Shown in pieces: positions 37,601 through 48,264 of a stretch of 64,000 nucleotides of DNA. A model generated the notes under the pieces. The model saw nothing but the letters and a program-made list of their open reading frames with translations, was not told the DNA's origin and searched no databases. Source of the stretch: Antedon bifida (lineage: Eukaryota > Echinodermata > Crinoidea > Comatulida > Antedonidae); the NCBI GenBank assembly GCA_963402885.1, contig OY727095.1, positions 4,531,001 through 4,595,000 on the forward strand, given 5' to 3'. Within the stretch, counting starts at the first letter, position 1. Each line of letters opens with the position of its first letter. Made by a program: the position numbers and the translations under genes.

Positions 37601-40600
37601 CTACAATGTGATCGAACTAGGACGATTTGTTGACGACACTGTACTATGTAACGCGTATAATTTTTTTGAAACGCGATACATGAGTGTAACTGATGATCAG
37701 GGCAGATTCCGCGAAGGAAACACTGTGGTTCACAGAGATATGGCCGTAAGTATACAATTAATATAGGAGTGACTTTAATTTCTCTAACACTTTATTTATT
37801 TATTTCAGTTTAAAAAATCTAAAAAACAAAGCGGTAGCTGAGCTAAAATACTTGCATTGAAAAATAAGATAAGACAAGACAGCTAACAATACATACAAAA
37901 ATCGCAACGAACAAATCAGTAGTTAATATTTCAAAACATATGATATAGTATGCATTGATTATGCTGGTTTCTTAAATTAACAATATATTACATGAATTGA
38001 TTTTATTTATTATCTATTAATTAAGATTTGTATATATATATTTCCGATAACTGTGCAATAAAATACCAATAACTTCATATACATATTGATACTTGTATAT
38101 CTTAGGGTGGAATTAGTGGAGAGGTCATGATGACAGCATTTGTTGTTACGACTTTGGTAAAATACAATCCAGGAAACTTAGTACAGCCTGTCGTTTGTGA
38201 TGTGGTACGTATCAACATTATTTTACTGATTGTATAGAAAAACGATAATTAATTACCATGTTTTCGTCAAATCACCGAACTTAAGCAACGTTGGGTCTGG
38301 TTAGAGCTCGGATGGGAGACCATCTGGAGCTGGGATCCCATTTGAAATCAGCACTGCTGACTCTTATGGCAACCCCTTCATCTAGCTGCCCTCTGGTTTA
38401 ATGTGGGCTCTGGACGAAAGAAGCCATTGATCAATGATGGAACCAGCCAGAGGTGCTTTAAACAGTCCTGACTTAGTTTCAAGTTTCAGAGATGAATGCA
38501 AGACTAATTTAACATTTTCGTTCACGACCGAAGTCGGCCATAATGAAATAATATCCACGAATATTTATTAATAATATAATTAAATATTATTCATTATTTG
38601 CAGGACTATGATGACAAACTTACAAAAGCTATTGCGTTTCTCGAAGACAGTTTCAATACTTTAGAAACGGTTTACCATCGTACAGTCGTAGCATACGCAT
38701 TGAATGTTGTAGGTAGTAAATTTCAAGATGACGTATGGAACAAAGTGAAAGAAGAAGCATCGTTTGATCCAGTTAAGGGCCTACGTCACTTTACCATGAA
38801 CTCAAAAGCACTGACGGTCGAAGCAACAAGCTATGCGCTGTTGACTGCTGTCCACAGAAATGAGATTACGTATGCGAACGGTATGGTGAATTGGCTGACG
38901 GAACACAGAGATTTCAAACGCGGGTTCAGTTCAACCTCTGTTAGTATTTTATATTTATTTATTTATATCTTCTTTTTTTAGCTGTCTTAGCATTTCCTGT
39001 TTTTCTTTTAATTTGAAGAAAAACACAAATGTGGTATTCTTAAAGAAATACAACCTTCTAATATAATTTAAAAAACGTCAATCTTATTTAATGAAAGCGT
39101 ATAAAGCTCTTTCTACACTATCAAACAAGTTTAACAAAAAAAGTATGATCTGCCTAAATATAATAGTGATATAATGCTCAAATATGGTAGTGATATGACA
39201 TCATCATGTCCATATATGGGCACATCACATTTTTTTGTCATATAAAGTTTAATAGTGTAGACAGAGCTTAAGCCAAATTAATATGGCACTGCAAGAAATA
39301 CATAGGCCTACCATTTCATGAGATCCAATATTTCGATAATAATTTTGTCATTATTATTAGTACTTAGGCCTATAATTGAATTGAATCTTTAAATTATATT
39401 TCATTATTTATTTTATGCAATTAATAAGAACGATTTGTTTCAAATATAGGACACTGCTATTGCCTTCGAAGCTCTAGCAACATATTCAAGCGAAACCTCA
39501 ACTACGTCTGTTAATATGAGATGTGAATTGTCTTCTACATCAACCAACACTTACGAGGAGATTGTAGAAATCACCGACGCCACAGCTACCTTATCGCAGA
39601 GAAGAGAAGTGAGTTAAACACATTCAACATAATCGATTCGAATTAATTTACATTCATAAAAAGAACGAATTACAGTAAGTCTTTGAAATGGGATTAAAAG
39701 TTTTTTTGGTAAGATTCCGGTATAGTAATCATGTTGTAAATCATTTTGTTTTTAGTGTCCCACAGATGGCTTACTTGTTATAGAATGTTCAGGAGACGGC
39801 GTTGCACAGGCTGAGGTAATGTATCTTTTCGACAGGGTTTTGAAAGTGGTTCATAACTTCTGAAACTTGCAACAAGCATACTTTGTAAAGAGTGTCTGAA
39901 ATACACCACCACAAAACAAAAGGCATCCCGATATAAGTCAACTTTAATCGTGTGGACCTTAGTAAAAAAAGTAACTATTTAAATATTTGATTTCCTGCAT
40001 CAACATACATAAAACATTTAACCCTTAATAACGGCTTGCTATACAAATTATGGAGATCTGATTTGTTTTCGTTTGTTTTTTTAGGTTGAGGTTATTTACA
40101 ACACTCAAGCTGATACAGCAGGAGAAGAATGTGCCTTTTTTATTTTTGCACAAATGATAGAATTAGAAGCAGATCCAGGCTCCGAAAAACTATTGTATAG
40201 AATGGAAGTTACTGTTAAGTAAGTGTGTGTTTTTAAAGACAAATAGACTGTCATTGTTTGACAAAACAACAATTCAAATCAAACCAAGTATTAAATAACG
40301 TCATGATCAAAATTCATACGATGGAACGATCATAACTATTCTCATTAATGACGTCATTTTTTATTAACCTTGTGAAAATATTAATTCCCTCGAGGAGAGT
40401 ATGCATAATAATAGAAATAGAAAATACTTGCACTTGTTCTTTTTCAAATAAAAAAATAATTAATATCTATTATAGGTATCAATTAGAAGCTCGTGGACAA
40501 ACAGATATGGCGATTATTGAAGTTGGTTTGTTTACTGGCTTTACTCCAGTGCAAAGCACATTAGATAATGTAAGAATTTTCATCATATTTTGTTTGCATA

Positions 40601-43600
40601 TTGAAATTTTCGTTTATTATTGTAATTGTCTGTGTTATAGCATGCCGAAATGCACTAACACCCATTTCTAAATATTGTGGTAAATATTGTTTCTAATAGT
40701 GACCTGGGTGACCTCCGACCACCATTTTAATAACAATCAATTTAACAATCAACCCCAAGTTTGACTGGTATTCGATATTTATGATTCAAATTGTAAACCT
40801 TATGGGCTGGTTTAGAATATATATTGGGTTATTATATTACGTTTAGGTTACTAATGCTCTGTCTACATTATTTGTGACAAAAAAATGATGTGCCTATATA
40901 TGGACATGATGACGTTATATTACTACCATATTTGGGTACTTAACACTTTTTTTGTCAAACTAGTGTAGACAGAGCCTAAGAGATAACGTTGTAAATAGAG
41001 TAGTATGGGTTACTATTGTGTATATAATTCTTTTAAAGATATTTTCACACGAATATTTTTTTTAAGTGCTTACTTTTCCTTTATTTCAGTGTTTTTCATT
41101 ATTTTCCTGGCTATTTTTTTGAGTTGCATAATGCCATAAGACTTCGTTTCATCTATGATTTTTCTAAAGTAGGCTTTGCTTTGTTTGTTCGCATGATAAC
41201 GTCAAAAACAAGTTTATCGTCCTAAATTGAGTGTTAATAAGTATATATGCTTACAGAACATGCCTATTTAAAAATATATATATTGGTCACGTCACAAAGG
41301 CTTATTATTTTAAAATCTGACTTACCTGTAACTTCCATATGAGATATTTCATATTAAATCTATATTCCTTTAACATGGACCGAAATATCAAGAAGTAAGC
41401 CCTCTCTCTCCGAATATAGTTTTCCCTGATGTATTTTGTCACCTTCACTCAGTTTCTAAGTGCTTTCGTTTTAGCTTGTTGCTTCTGCTGAGTATCCTGT
41501 AGAACGCTATGAAACATCGGACAAAAAGGTTATATTCTATCTAGAATTTGTAAGTTTCCTTCTATTGTTATTATCTTATACAATACTTTTAAATGATGAT
41601 AGTCGAAAATCAACCAATTGTAAAACTTCCTTTTATGACGTAACGGTTATTGAACATACTTACATACAAGACCAGATATAGGTTATGTGTTTTTTTATTT
41701 AAATCTATTCAGACCCCAAATGCTCCCTTTTCATGTTCATCTAACAACCTAACCTTTTTACATAGAGGTGACAATTACTTACAGTTCATGTCAATTTTAA
41801 TTACTTTAGAATTAAACATTGTCTTTTTGTACAGATGCTCACAGAATTAACAACCTTACGATTTAATGTCGAGCAAACAGTAGCAATGGCTAATGTACAG
41901 TCAGCTAGCGTCACAGTTTATGATTACTATTTCCCAGGTAAGTTGATTTTCCACTAACACCACTAACGATCCTATCTCATAGTGTTTTTATTTATAAACA
42001 AATTCAAATGTTGACTACTAATACTTTTTATTTTAAAAAAAAATTATGTTTTCAACTTTTCCAGAGAAAAGATGCACTGCGTTTTATAACCCACATGACG
42101 ATCAAACTGAATTGAGACAAGCTTGTGAAGGTGATGTTTGTGTTTGTGCCGCAGGTAACTCTTTTTATTTAGTATTACTTCTCACTGTTCCAAATGATGT
42201 AACATACTCTTGTCTTTGTATATCCCTTACTTAACTATAATTACATATTGGACAATACTTTTTATGTTAACGTCATTCATCTATACATTTATTCATCAAT
42301 CAATCAATCACCCTTAACATAAATTGAATAATCTCGAAAATAAATAAACTATTGAAGGGCCACAAACTAGAAGGCGAAGCCTTGTCTCGTGAGTAAACCT
42401 AGCAACTCTCTTTGAGTATATTGTGAGAAATAATGTGTTATGTGCATTTAAAGTAATGATCTATTAAAACCTTGTAAAATAACAAAAAATGAAATAGTAA
42501 ATTAACAATTATAATAAATGTATGGATATGTGTGTGATTGTATGATGTACAGTCCATTACATGCGAACTTGTACAGTTCGTTTTATATTTATATTTATTT
42601 ATGCCTATCCTTTTACACATCTATAATTATGATTTTTATTTTTTTTAAACAATTAAAAAAAATTAAAATGATTAATAAATGAGTAAATGATTACAATTAT
42701 TGTACAATAATTGTATTATGCATTACGTGATATTATTGAATGAAATTGATTAAAGATGCATGCCACAAAACGAAAAACAAAATGACCGTATATATTTTTT
42801 TTTAAATGACCATCATATAATAAGTAATTGGTACGACTTGATAAGACATTTCAACTAGTGATTAAAGACCATTGACGACGGGTTGCTTATAGCAATTAAC
42901 CATGTTCTTATTAAGTGTTTGTTTTATGTTATGTTGTGATATTTAATATAATAATAATAATTTATTAGGAAATGACACCTTTGCATCGGTGGCACACACA
43001 GAAGTGGTGCATCCAAATTAACATAATACATCAAAACAATACATTATATGACGGATACAGGTTCTTAAACTATTTGCAAAAATATAAAAGAAAAATCATT
43101 ATCAACATGGTAATACAGGTACTAAATTGTCCTACAGTATCATATGTTTGTTATTAACATATTATTATCTCATTATATTATTGTAGGTCCTTGTCCAGAT
43201 TGTGCATTCGCTGTGGCAACACATTCTTATGAAGAGCTGTATAACGAGATAGCTTGTGGTCCACAAAGCGGAATCGATTATGGTAAAATTGGTTACGTTT
43301 CATGCATGAAAGAGGAAGTAGGAGAGGATGAGGAGTCAGTTAACCCCTGAAATTAAATTGATGATGTTACAAACACATCCAAACATTTTTCGGCAACTCG
43401 TTACTTTATAAATATCATTTTGACTGTTTCCAAAATCTTCCTAGCGCTCCTTTGTGTAATAGGCTCCACAACGAAACAATTAATGGCCTATTATAATAGA
43501 TAAGGTTTCAGTCCAATGTTGATTGGAGTCCCTTTTTCTCTCCAGTTTTCGAAGTTATTATGCAAGCTGTAGATGTGACCAATGGCTTCATAACCCTCAC

Positions 43601-45204
43601 AGCGACGGTTAACACAAGACTAAAAAAAGGTAGGCATATGTATGTGCATTATTATCCTAAAATTAATACATTTGCAAATTTACGAAGTAAAAGTGTACTC
43701 ATGTTTTCATCTAGACTTCCAAATTCATCTCTACGCATGCGTATAAGTTGACGCTTTCGATTCGCGTTCGCGCGAACAAATTTTCCTAGTGGAAAATCGG
43801 CTTATGGGTCATTTAACGTAATCCTCTTTAAAAAACAAAAACTAAGCTTAAAAAAGAACAAATTAAAATTCTAAATGTTTTTCTCTGCTCGTTGTAAATA
43901 CGAAAGTCTTGTCATTATAAATCTATTTACCCCATTTCATAAGTTTTTGTCGGCCTACCTTTTGTGAATGTATCGATTTCTTTGTAGGCAGAGATACATT
44001 TGAAGAGGTGGGAGATGACGAACCATCCCCTCGCTTTTTCATTATAAAGAGTTCGTGTCCCGGTTGTGAATTATTTGAAATTGGCCGTAAGTATCTGATA
44101 ATGGGCAAAGATGGTATTCCTTACAAAGATGTCAACGTTACAAAGTAAGTTTGTCTAGATTAAATTTTATTTGTAAGATAAAAAAAACATTCCTAATTCA
44201 ATCATAAAAGAAGTTCCATTACGTCGTGTCCACTAAACACCACGGTGCAGTGAATATGATAACACCAACCTAAGCAATACTGTAATGTAAATTGCCCTCT
44301 AGAGTAAAATAATGTCCACGCGCGTGGTAATATTATGTATCATAGTTTGTATTGGTGTTTTAAGAAACGCTAAGCTCGGACAAATCAAAAGATTTACCTC
44401 TAGTTTCGAAACGCTTGAATGATTTGCTTCCTCGACATCAGTGGGTACCAAAACGGTACCATCCCATGGGTACAGGCTGGGGATGTGCGCGGGGTATGGA
44501 TCCACGGTGCAGTAGGCGCGACTACAGTATAAGTCCAATTTCCGAAGACCTAGAAACTCTATTTTGCACAATTTTCTTAGCTCTACCCCGAATTCCGTAG
44601 ACTTATAATTTCGTTTTATATATCAATCAATGTATAAGTGCAATTTCCGAGCACCTAGAAGCTCAAAATGTTCTTAGCTCCACCCCAACCATGGTAGGGC
44701 TGGAGATTTCTATAGTGTGTTTCATAATTCGAAGTATATTCTAATTTCCGGGCACCTAGCAACTCTATTTTTTTTAAAATTAGCCCCACCCAAGCATGGT
44801 GTGCTGGTCCTGTACACTTATAATTTCGTTTCATTTATCAATGTATAAGTGCAAATTCCGGGCACCTAGCAGCTCTATTTTCCTTAGCTCAACCCCAACC
44901 ATGGTAGGGCTGGTCATGGTCATATATTTTGTTTCATATTCGTCGATACCTAACCGCAGATCAAAGCCTATTTGGCAAGTCGAGCTCAGTGTAGTGTCCT
45001 GTTGTTAGATTGTCTTGGTGTTAGGAGGATCGGTTGACATATTTTTTCCATTCTAGTATTTATTCAATCTATTTCAGATACAAATATTTGCTTGATAGAA
45101 CTTCCTATATCGAAAAATGGCCCAAGAAAGCAGAAAACAAATCGCGTGCTAAGGAGCTGAACAAGTTTAAAAATGCCATGAAGAACGAAGGATGCGCAGC
45201 CTAA
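22661..45204 (+). CDS. C3: Complement C3-like thioester protein, 36 exons, 1700 aa
   Basis: A complete alpha-2-macroglobulin/complement-family gene; the 36 exons sum to 5103 nt with consistent phase. Family members are secreted, cleaved into beta and alpha chains, and activated by proteolysis to bind targets through an internal thioester. Visible marks: signal peptide (1-19), QTDKPIYTP (130-138), DLGCGPGG (619 on), furin-like RRRKR (664-668), six-cysteine anaphylatoxin-like segment (676-741), possible convertase site after VVAGR (R754), thioester GCGEQ (Cys1040, Gln1043), catalytic-type histidine in VVHRDMAGG (His1159, 119 residues after the Cys as expected for C3) and a C345C/NTR domain (1517-1700). 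Anaphylatoxin plus C345C exclude plain alpha-2-macroglobulin or insect TEP. C3 rather than C4 or C5 is inferred from the intact thioester, the histidine and the single processing site. AATAAA signals cluster near 45790. Exon positions are in the four block entries. Confidence 0.95.
24557..24892 (+). repeat. Three tandem ACCGACCG-type repeat units
   Basis: Three head-to-tail copies of about 110 bp, each with AAGGCCATA(T/C)ACATGGC, GTCGCGTGCT, an ACCGACCGAC block, ATAGTGAGCTGTAGAG (ATAATGAGC in the third) and GCGTTGCACGCGAC, in intron 1 of the C3-like gene. Confidence 0.85.
26360..26770. mobile_element. Element family C (AAAGATGTATTGT ends)
   Basis: Starts AAAGATGTATTGTTCC and has inverted ends GGGGACAATACATCTTTAA at about 26628-26646, followed by a second partial copy to about 26775. 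The interior is AT-rich without a long frame. Other copies: 15936-16085 (partial), 30318-30664, 53524-53690 and 62369-62694. Confidence 0.7.
30318..30664. mobile_element. Element family C, complete copy
   Basis: Bounded by AAAGATGTATTGTCCCCC on the left and GGGGGACAATACATCTTTAA on the right, perfect inverted ends over about 18 bp. It lies in intron 11 of the C3-like gene. Confidence 0.85.
31345..31510. mobile_element. tRNA-related short repeat, second copy
   Basis: Contains the TTTTTTTTCGTACATAAG end, GTGAAAGATAGCCGAA and a GGGATTCAAACCCCATAC motif equivalent to the 18390 copy. It lies in intron 12 of the C3-like gene. Confidence 0.5.
33415..33760 (+). other. C3: C3-like exon 16: divergent anaphylatoxin domain and alpha-chain N-terminus
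   Basis: One exon encodes residues 672-787. Cysteines are at 676, 687, 690, 702, 740 and 741. Classical anaphylatoxins have CC-x12-C-x12-C-x6-CC. Here the first pair is Cys-Tyr, spacing is altered and about 30 extra residues separate Cys702 from the final CC. After the CC come acidic residues, VVAGR and an Asp/Glu-rich stretch leading to FPETWIFEEYEIP, which is the normal C3 alpha'-N-terminal motif. Confidence 0.85.
37070..37152 (+). repeat. ACCGACCG-type repeat, single copy
   Basis: One unit of the family at 24557, in intron 22 of the C3-like gene, truncated after GAGCTGTAGAG. Confidence 0.75.
38262..38470 (+). mobile_element. 5S rRNA-derived SINE-like element
   Basis: Bases 38268-38330 match the internal-control half of 5S rRNA: GAACTTAAGCAACGTTGGG, TCTGGTTAG, then CTCGGATGGGAGACC, which covers the A box, intermediate element and C box. 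The 5S 5' half is absent and a non-5S body follows (CAGCACTGCTGACTC through CCAGCCAGAGGTGCTTTAA). That architecture fits a 5S-headed SINE rather than a 5S gene. It lies in intron 24 of the C3-like gene. Confidence 0.75.
39103..39270. mobile_element. MITE, family A
   Basis: Full-length copy with ends AAGCTCTTTCTACACTATCA and TAGTGTAGACAGAGCTT, in intron 25 of the C3-like gene. Confidence 0.85.
40853..40978. mobile_element. MITE, family A
   Basis: Ends TGCTCTGTCTACATTA and AGTGTAGACAGAGCCTAA, in intron 29 of the C3-like gene; somewhat shortened. Confidence 0.8.
42065..45204 (+). other. C3: C3-like exons 32-36: C345C/NTR domain
   Basis: Exons: 42065-42154, 43187-43282, 43546-43629, 43988-44144, 45078-45204 (stop included). 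They begin EKRCTAFYNPHDD with CVCAAG, as in the C3 anchor/C345C start, and contain two CxxC pairs, CPDC (1549-1552) and CPGC (1630-1633), then KYLIMGKDG and a charged C-terminus ending GCAA. These five exons are the ones kept in both mini-C3 genes downstream. Confidence 0.92.
44480..44960 (+). repeat. Tandem array with CCATGGTAGGG cores
   Basis: About four units of 110-130 bp, each with ATAAGTGCAATTTCCG, CACCTAGCAGCTCTATTTT, TTAGCTCCACCCCAACCATG and GGGCTGG. It lies in intron 35 of the C3-like gene. The same family is recognisable in the 5' tandem unit at about 640-930. Confidence 0.75.
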
Positions 45205-45787
45205 GAAACACACCAGAAAGCTACAGTATAATGTTAATACATCTTTTTCTCTTATGAAAAAACCTTCAACATTATATTTGCAAAAATACCTTCCCTTCTG
45301 TCATGTCTTTACATTTTTTAAAAAGATCAATTTATGACCCTACCTTCGTCGAAAAATATTATCAATATAGATAATAGTTTTTAAATTAACTATTAAATAT
45401 TTCGAACTCTACTATTCTAATATTACAATTTACAGTTTTTTCATACTCTTGTAATATATAAAAAAAATATATATAGAAAATCAGACTACAAAATTAGACT
45501 ATTATAAGAAGCAATGTAAAGTGTCTTTTGTTATAGAGGGTCATATATAGTGTGTTTATTAATTATTACATTTGTTGAATTAAAAAAAAATATGATCGGC
45601 CGTTACGTTACTAAGAGATATTATTATTACGTTATTTCAGAGATTAGCTCAAAATCCCTTTTTTCAAATAGTTTATCCATTTTTAGATCTAAAATTGTAA
45701 AAGTTGTGTAATGTTTATTGTGTTCTTTGTTTTGTTTTATCTCTGCCTGTTGGTGGAGGTTTTTTTTTATCTCCGTTGGTTGTGCAT

Positions 45788-45812
45788 TGAATAAAATAAA
45801 AAATAAATAAAA
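45788..45812 (+). terminator. Polyadenylation signal cluster of the C3-like gene
   Basis: Overlapping AATAAA hexamers (GAATAAAATAAA followed by AATAAATAAA) about 590 bp past the stop codon. No earlier strong AATAAA stands out, so the 3' UTR probably runs to here. Confidence 0.55.
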
Positions 45813-47626
45813 TTACGGATTTAAATGTAGGCCTACTCACACTTACATGTGACCATTGGTGTTTGTTTTATTCTGACAAGGCCGTAAAATGGCTGCAGTC
45901 GCGTGCTCAAGTTAGTGTTTACCGACCAACATCTGACCAATTACTCAACACCCTGATGCAACGCTACTCCACAGTCATTACAAAAGAATACAAAATATGT
46001 ATACATGGCTGCAGTCGCGTGCTCAAGTTAGTGTTTACCGACCAACCGACCAACAAAGTGAGCTGTAGAGTCGCGTTGCACGCGACTAAAGCTCCGTCAC
46101 GCCGACTTTGTGGTGACATGCAGTCACGTTATGTTCGTGTTGTCGACGCCCTCTTTATTACATTTCTAGGACAACTATAAAGCAACGCTAGAATGATTAT
46201 TTGATGGTATATAAAGTTGGTTCGTACTTTCGGTACTGATTTTAACCACCTGATGTAACCCTCGCTGGCTCGCGTACCATCTATTTTAAATAATTTATAT
46301 TACATATTAGAACTGTTTCGTAATTTTACAAAGAATTGACACAATTTGAAAAGAATCGCGGCAACAATGTGGTGGCGCTATGTTAAGCTCATTTGAATAT
46401 CATACCTGTGTATACTGCTGGTTGGCTATCAATTGCTTAATAGTTTTCCTTCTGTTAAGGCCTGTTTATACTACGACGATAACTATAACGATACACGATA
46501 GAAAAAAATCGTTTAAACTCAATAGTTAAACTCAATAGAACCAATAGTTCACCCTAGGACGAAAAACTATTATAGTATGCTTAGATTCGACAGTGGTGGT
46601 GGAAACAGCATTTTGAAATATAGACCCTGTTCTTTAAAATAATAATATAGGCATTCAAGAAGGGCTACTTATTGGAATCATACTATCGTAGGCCTCCACA
46701 CCAATCATTTTTTTGGATGACAGTATGAGTAACGTATAGTATATCAGTTCCTTGGGATAAATATTGGAAATATTTTAGCTACCTACACTCACAAATTTAT
46801 AACAGTGTTCCTGTATGATGCAACTGCAGAATTTATAAAATGTGAATCACCAGCATACCTTGGAAATTCACTTATTTTATCAAGGTAAGTAATGTATCTT
46901 TATAAAAAATAAACACGCAATACAACAAACTATCATTACCTGCTTCGAACATGCAGTTGTACAGTTAGGCGTGGTTCCCACTAGCGACGCATCGCTTAAG
47001 AAAATGCCCTTCCAATAATTGTGTTTTCCCCCGCCTGCGTGAAGTCAAACCTGCTTGTTGCGCGTCAACGTTAGTTGCCGTAGACTTTGACCTGGTTCAC
47101 CCCGCGTTAGGCCTGCCGCCTACTTGTCGAGTACTATGCTTTCCAGTGTTATCTTGCCTTGCGTTAGGTGGTTTCCCGAATGATCGTAAAATCTTTGTGT
47201 TGCGTTAAGTGTGGTTCCCACTAGAACGCAGCGACGTATTGACGCAAAGTGATGTATTGCGTAATCACAAGTGTGAACCGACGACGCAACAGTGCTGGTG
47301 CTGTGCTGATTTCACGCAGGCGGGGGCAAACACAATTATTGAAAGGGCATGTTCTTACGTTGCGTATAGGTTGCGTTACGTTGCGTCGCTAGTGAGAACC
47401 AAGCTTTAGTAATAAGTAATCTCACAGATGATACTGGAAAAAAATTGTCGTATGCAGTAACAGTATGTAATATGGGTAGATAATCGCGTTTTTGGGACTA
47501 CTGTAAACGAACGTTGATACCGTAATCAAATTATAAATAATCCCAGCCTCGATTCGTTACTATTATACTTTGTTTTAAAAACATAACACATTTTCTGTGC
47601 AAAATAGTGACGAGTTTGTATTGATT
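45813..47626. other. Intergenic, repeats only
   Basis: Between the C3-like gene and the first mini-C3 segment. It holds two ACCGACCG-type units (45882-45935, 45998-46092) and family-B elements around 46965-47407, one inserted near or into another. The open frames at 45863-46180 and 47209-47409 lie inside these repeats, so no gene is called. Confidence 0.65.
46965..47407. mobile_element. MITE family B cluster
   Basis: Several copies of GTGGTTCCCACTAG and its complement with interiors rich in GCGTTGCGTT/AACGCAACGC. The arrangement suggests nested or adjacent copies. Confidence 0.7.
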
Positions 47627-47682
47627 CAACAGTTTTCTGTATTGAACTTACAATATTTATACGCAATAATAATAATAATAAA

Positions 47683-47896
47683 GCGTGGTTCCTACTAGAA
47701 AGCAAGCCAACGCAACGCAGCGACGTATCGACGCAAAGTGCTGTATTGCGTAATATAATCACAAGTGGGAACCGACGATGAAACAGCGCTGCAAACATCG
47801 CAGGTTTGATTTCTCGCAGGCGGGGGCAAACACAAATATTGGAAGGACATTTTCTTACGTTGCGTCGGTTGCGTCCAAATGGGAACCACGCTTTAG
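47683..47896. mobile_element. MITE, family B
   Basis: Ends AAAGCGTGGTTCCTACTAG and GGGAACCACGCTTTA. A nearly identical copy sits at the equivalent place in the second segment (56300-56518). The 64-codon minus frame inside both is a by-product of the element. Confidence 0.85.
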
Positions 47897-48009
47897 TATT
47901 ATAGTGCCGACGTCGTATGTCTAAGTTCTAGAGAAAAATATCAGGTTCGATTATTACGTATCACCTCGCCTTTTGGCATCAGAAGAGAGTGATCTCTCTA
48001 TATCCGGTG

Positions 48010-48264
48010 AACTATTATTGCTGCCAATTACAAACACACCTCAATTCCACATCCTCTATGAAAATTAAGTTAAGCTTAAGTTAGCTTAAGAAATATTTCT
48101 CATTTCAGTTCATGATCAAGTGAAGACGACAAGTAGATTGTCTAGATACAGTTAGATTAAGAAATTTTCTCATTTCAAATTGGTGCTCAAGAGAAGTGGA
48201 CAGTCGACTGTAACTTGTCTATACAGAATTGAATATTCAAAATAGACATTAATAGTTCTCAACT
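48010..48264 (+). promoter_or_regulatory. Promoter / 5' UTR of mini-C3 gene 1
   Basis: Shares AAACACACCTCAATT, ACATCCTC, CTCATTTCA and AGAAGTGGACAGTCGAC with the region upstream of the full C3-like gene. Relative to that gene a segment of about 75 bp containing TTCTCATTTCA and a GTCTAGATACAG/GTCTATACAG motif is present twice. TTTCTCATTTC resembles an interferon-response-type element with a 3-bp spacer, which is only suggestive. Confidence 0.55.

Larger units (their letters stand above)
33984..41937 (+). other. C3: C3-like exons 17-31: MG7, CUB, thioester domain, MG8
   Basis: Exons: 33984-34212, 34394-34603, 34989-35124, 35292-35396, 35760-35954, 36322-36403, 37574-37745, 38106-38204, 38604-38939, 39450-39608, 39756-39815, 40085-40218, 40476-40569, 41475-41549, 41835-41937. 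Exons 17-18 give the MG6 end and MG7 (WIVQASSVSAAMGMCVAEE). Exons 19-20 and 26-27 give CUB strands around the helical thioester domain (exons 21-26). Exon 21 holds GKPMGCGEQTMMFM and exon 23 holds VVHRDMA, completed as AGG by exon 24. Exons 28-31 form MG8 (DMAIIEVGLFTGF). Confidence 0.92.

Noticed and set aside
22661-45204. Assignment as alpha-2-macroglobulin, insect-type TEP or CD109
   Set aside because: The anaphylatoxin-type cysteines, RRRKR processing site and C345C domain are complement C3/C4/C5 features not found together in those families.
47695-47889. 64-codon minus-strand frame conserved at 47695 and 56313
   Set aside because: It is the translation of a family-B MITE duplicated with the segment. 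Conservation reflects recent duplication, not coding.
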